Source: Dicaeum eximium
Taxonomy: Eukaryota; Chordata; Aves; Passeriformes; Dicaeidae
Assembly: GCA_013396995.1 (NCBI GenBank)
Contig: VWZP01005847.1
Location: 142,141 to 206,140 of the forward strand
Reading direction: 5' to 3'
Length of the DNA: 64,000 nt
Positions 60,990 to 64,000 of this stretch are shown here, piece after piece (the first letter of the stretch is position 1; every line of letters starts with the position of its first letter). Below the pieces are notes generated by a model. That model searched no databases and was not told where the DNA came from. It saw only the letters and a list, made by a program, of their open reading frames with translations. Both the position numbers and the translations under genes were made by a program.

Positions 60990-63900
60990 GAATTTTGGTG
61001 TTTTCCCACACACTGAACCACTGCTTGGGAGCCTGGATGGTCAACTATTCACAAAAACTTTGGAAGTTTCTGGTATAAGATTGAAAGTGAGATAATAAAA
61101 TGGAAACAAACTTTATATAACTTATCAACAGGTTGAGATGCATTCATTTGTAGGATACTGCTCTGAACATTTTTCTGAAAAAAACATAGATCAGTGTGAA
61201 AAAACAAAGATTTAGTGTAGAAAAAACAATTTTTTTCTCAGCATTTTCTGTGCAAGAGTAGCCTGTTGCATTCCTTTCCCCCAGACATCAATCATCTTAG
61301 AGTATTTTTATTTTACATCCATACTATATATGTTTAGGAACTGCATAGCAAACGATCAGTATAGATTCTTGTTTATAGAACACCAGCTGGCAGGATTTAT
61401 AAAGGTCTGCCTGATCCATGTTGATTTGTAAAACAGTGACTTTACTCTGTCATGCTGCTTAGTCTTCAAGGTGTTACTATCATATGCAAAAGGTTAAAAA
61501 CAGATTTCAGAATAGTGACATGCTTCAGTAATATGTCTGTTCTTTAATTGTTTGGTATTCTTAATTGCCTTTTTATTGACAAGTTTTAAGATTTAATACA
61601 GAAACCCCCTGTGGACCACCACAGATTCTTAAAAGAACATGATGCTTAAGAATAACAGTAGGAAGACAACAACTCTTATTAAAACTGAACAAGAACAATG
61701 CACCAACATTTGTGATCTGTGATACAAGAACCTGTTGAGCTTATCCTTTTCTCACTGAAAACAAAAAGTTTCAACAGTGCTATGTAAGGTGCTTCAGAGA
61801 TTTCTTGAATCTGAAATGTCATCTCTGACAGTCAAACTTCGGAGAGGAAAGATTTATAAAGTCTGTTGAGTGAATCACTAAGTAAAATCTCTGATTATAT
61901 CCACAGCAATGGAAGCATGGTTATTTACCTCCTCTTTCATTCTTTTGTTATTCATTTCTAGTGTTTGGTAAACATCTGAAATAATTTTGATAACATCACA
62001 GATGAGTTGGAAAATGTCATCTTGGTCACCCTGAAGCATGGATCTTATAATCTGGAGTTCCTCGAGGGAGCTTATGCACTGGAAGAGGCAGGAACTCTCC
62101 TAAGCAGGTCCAGCCTGCCCCAGCTACTCCCAGAGTACCAGAGAGCTTTTGTCAGCTGCCTGCCTACCTCTGTCATGCTTGAAAAGCTTGAGCCAGTCAG
62201 AGGGTGAGAGAAAGAAGTGACTGACAAATCTCACCTCAAGCACAGTCCTTTTGAGAGGTTAGGGCATCCTGGTGTCATCCACAGCCCCTGAGGCTGACAG
62301 GCATCTTTTGGCCTCTGTTCCCCAAACACTGATGTTCTTTAACTTGCAGAGATTTCTCAGGAGATGATGCTAGTTAGTAGACTCAGATGTTTTTATATTT
62401 ATCTACTTAAAATATGTGATGTAATAACAATTGAATTTCAGAATGTAGTTCTGTTTTAAAATACTCAGTGTTAAATCCAGAACTTCATTGGAATATGTAG
62501 AGTCTTCATATGATTTTTAAAACTTCTAGTTTGTAAGGATTTTTTTCCTTAGGATGCAATTAAAGTACAAAACTAAAGGCCAATATATATATAAATAAAA
62601 TAACCCAACCCTGTTAAAATGTGTTAAAGCCCTTTAAAATATTTCTAGAAAGAGTTAGCAGTGAATGTTCTCCTGGAATTCAGTAGTAATCATTAAGTTT
62701 GGAAAAATTAGATATCTGTGACTTGCAACTAGATGCAGCCTATTTGTAACACCTGTTTGGCAGGAGAGACTAGCACAGTACAGTTCCTTCAGAGTATAAT
62801 ATACCTGAGGAGTTTTTTACTTCAGAAAAAAATGTGGAAAGGATGCTCTGTTTCAACCTCCTTGCTTGTATTCAGGATGTCACCTGCTCACTTCACCAAA
62901 AAACTGATCTATATTTTCACTCTGTAAAGGGTTTGAAATGAATTCTCATTCAACTTAGACATCACCAGAATAGCTCTTCAAATCATGCCTCTCATTTATG
63001 AGTAAAAACAATATTACTGTGCACAGAGTTTGTGCTCCATGCAGTCCAAATTTCATTGCTGCTACAAGCTTCTCCACTGCTCTTCTTGGGTAACTGATTA
63101 ACTATGTCTTTTCCATAAAAATTTATAGTATCTTCTTCCTTCCATTCTGACATTTGTGGCAGAGAAAATTTACCTGCTCCAAAACCCTGAATTCATTCTC
63201 TGCACCTGTATTTAAAGGACTTAATGTCTGCAAGCTGGAAAGCCAATATTAGCTTGGTTACTGTGGTAACAGACTCATTTTCAGCAGCCTGTAATGAATG
63301 CTGCTAGAAGCAGCACTGCTATTCTTGAATTTTATTTATGTAAATGTGCTTTAAACACCTTTCTCCCATATCATATCTCCTGCTAATAATCTCCAAGTAT
63401 GCACTGGTATTTGAGGCTTTCTCATAAAGTTCAGTTTTCAGTGTGATAGTGCATTTGGGTAAACTCAGATGCTTTTGCAGAACTCTGGCCTATCACCTCA
63501 GTTAATACCATACTGAAAGTCTGCCCTCAGAACTGGGTGCCTCAGGGAAGCTTTGCTCCTCTTGCCTGTTTTACAAACTCTTGTAGATTAAAAACTCTTA
63601 TGGCCTCTTGGTTTTTATCCACAGTTTTTGAGAGACCAAAGGAGCCTGCCCATCAATGCCTTTGAAACTGGGCATATATCATCTCAGTTTAATAATTATG
63701 TTGTTGGAGATGGGAACATTGTTCCCTGGATTTCTTGTAAAGTGATAAAAAACTCTTTAAATCACATCACAAAAAGCCCAAACAAAAAAACGGAAAGAAT
63801 ATATTAAAAAGGATTGTTCATAATTTATATAGCTGCCAGTACCTTTATAGGATGCTTTTGTTTTCACTCTCAGTGCTTAGCTCTCTTTGGACTTAAGTTT

Positions 63901-64000
63901 TCACGAGTTTCACAAAAGTTTACTCATGCCAAAACCTAGTGACAATATTCTGTAGGCATAACAACCTTGAAACAAAAACTAAATATGTTAGTAACAAGAG

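Larger units (their letters stand above)
55961..64000. other. Unique non-coding sequence to the end of the window
   Basis: No recognised gene or dispersed repeat. It holds the inverted repeats at 56608-56647 and 60969-60989, annotated separately, and scattered A or T runs. Open frames are of chance length. Confidence 0.5.

Noticed and set aside
1..64000. CRISPR arrays, tRNA/rRNA genes, operons, bacterial promoters or terminators
   Set aside because: None found; the sequence is vertebrate nuclear DNA and the only regular repeats are microsatellites and short tandem duplications.

Overview
This window is vertebrate nuclear DNA, and almost certainly avian. It is AT-rich and CpG-poor, has no prokaryotic gene organisation, and its recognisable dispersed repeats are CR1 LINE fragments with the typical bird 3' end (a Pol III-like or ERV-rich mammalian repertoire such as Alu/L1 is absent). 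Fragments of a bird-type endogenous retroviral LTR are also present. Family assignments come from memory of the consensus sequences, not from a search. A songbird or other neoavian is plausible, but the sequence does not settle it.

I recognise no host protein-coding exon, tRNA, rRNA or CRISPR. Nearly all open frames are 60-110 codons, as expected by chance. The longest, 212 codons at 38538-39176, is a decayed CR1 reverse-transcriptase reading frame. The window therefore reads as intergenic sequence or the interior of a very long intron.

Layout: 1-840 unique sequence with an AC/TA microsatellite; 840-2123 an old, internally deleted CR1 (+); 3116-3390 a CpG-retaining patch with a coding-like frame on the minus strand; 4385-4440 a CR1 3' stub; 5902-6250 a CR1 3' end (-); 6562-6710 an LTR end (-); 6711-17609 mostly unique; 17610-17767 an LTR end (+); 18146-18280 a CR1 3' end (+); 19150-19600 a CR1 (-); 23967-24160 and 34147-34290 A-rich AAAAC-type blocks; 27930-30460 an unexplained pyrimidine-rich, ORF-dense segment; 35570-35800 a candidate conserved enhancer; 38580-39288 a younger CR1 (+); 39289-64000 unique sequence with simple repeats, a palindromic T-box-like cluster near 50040, a TATA-plus-CpG-rich patch at 55578-55960 and several unusually good inverted repeats.

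No multi-gene system can be inferred. The six CR1 pieces make up roughly 5% of the window, ordinary for a bird. The items most worth checking are the 27.9-30.5 kb segment, the 3.1-3.4 kb coding-like patch, the 35.6 kb and 49.9-50.06 kb candidate regulatory elements, and the hairpins at 15730, 22239 and 56608.
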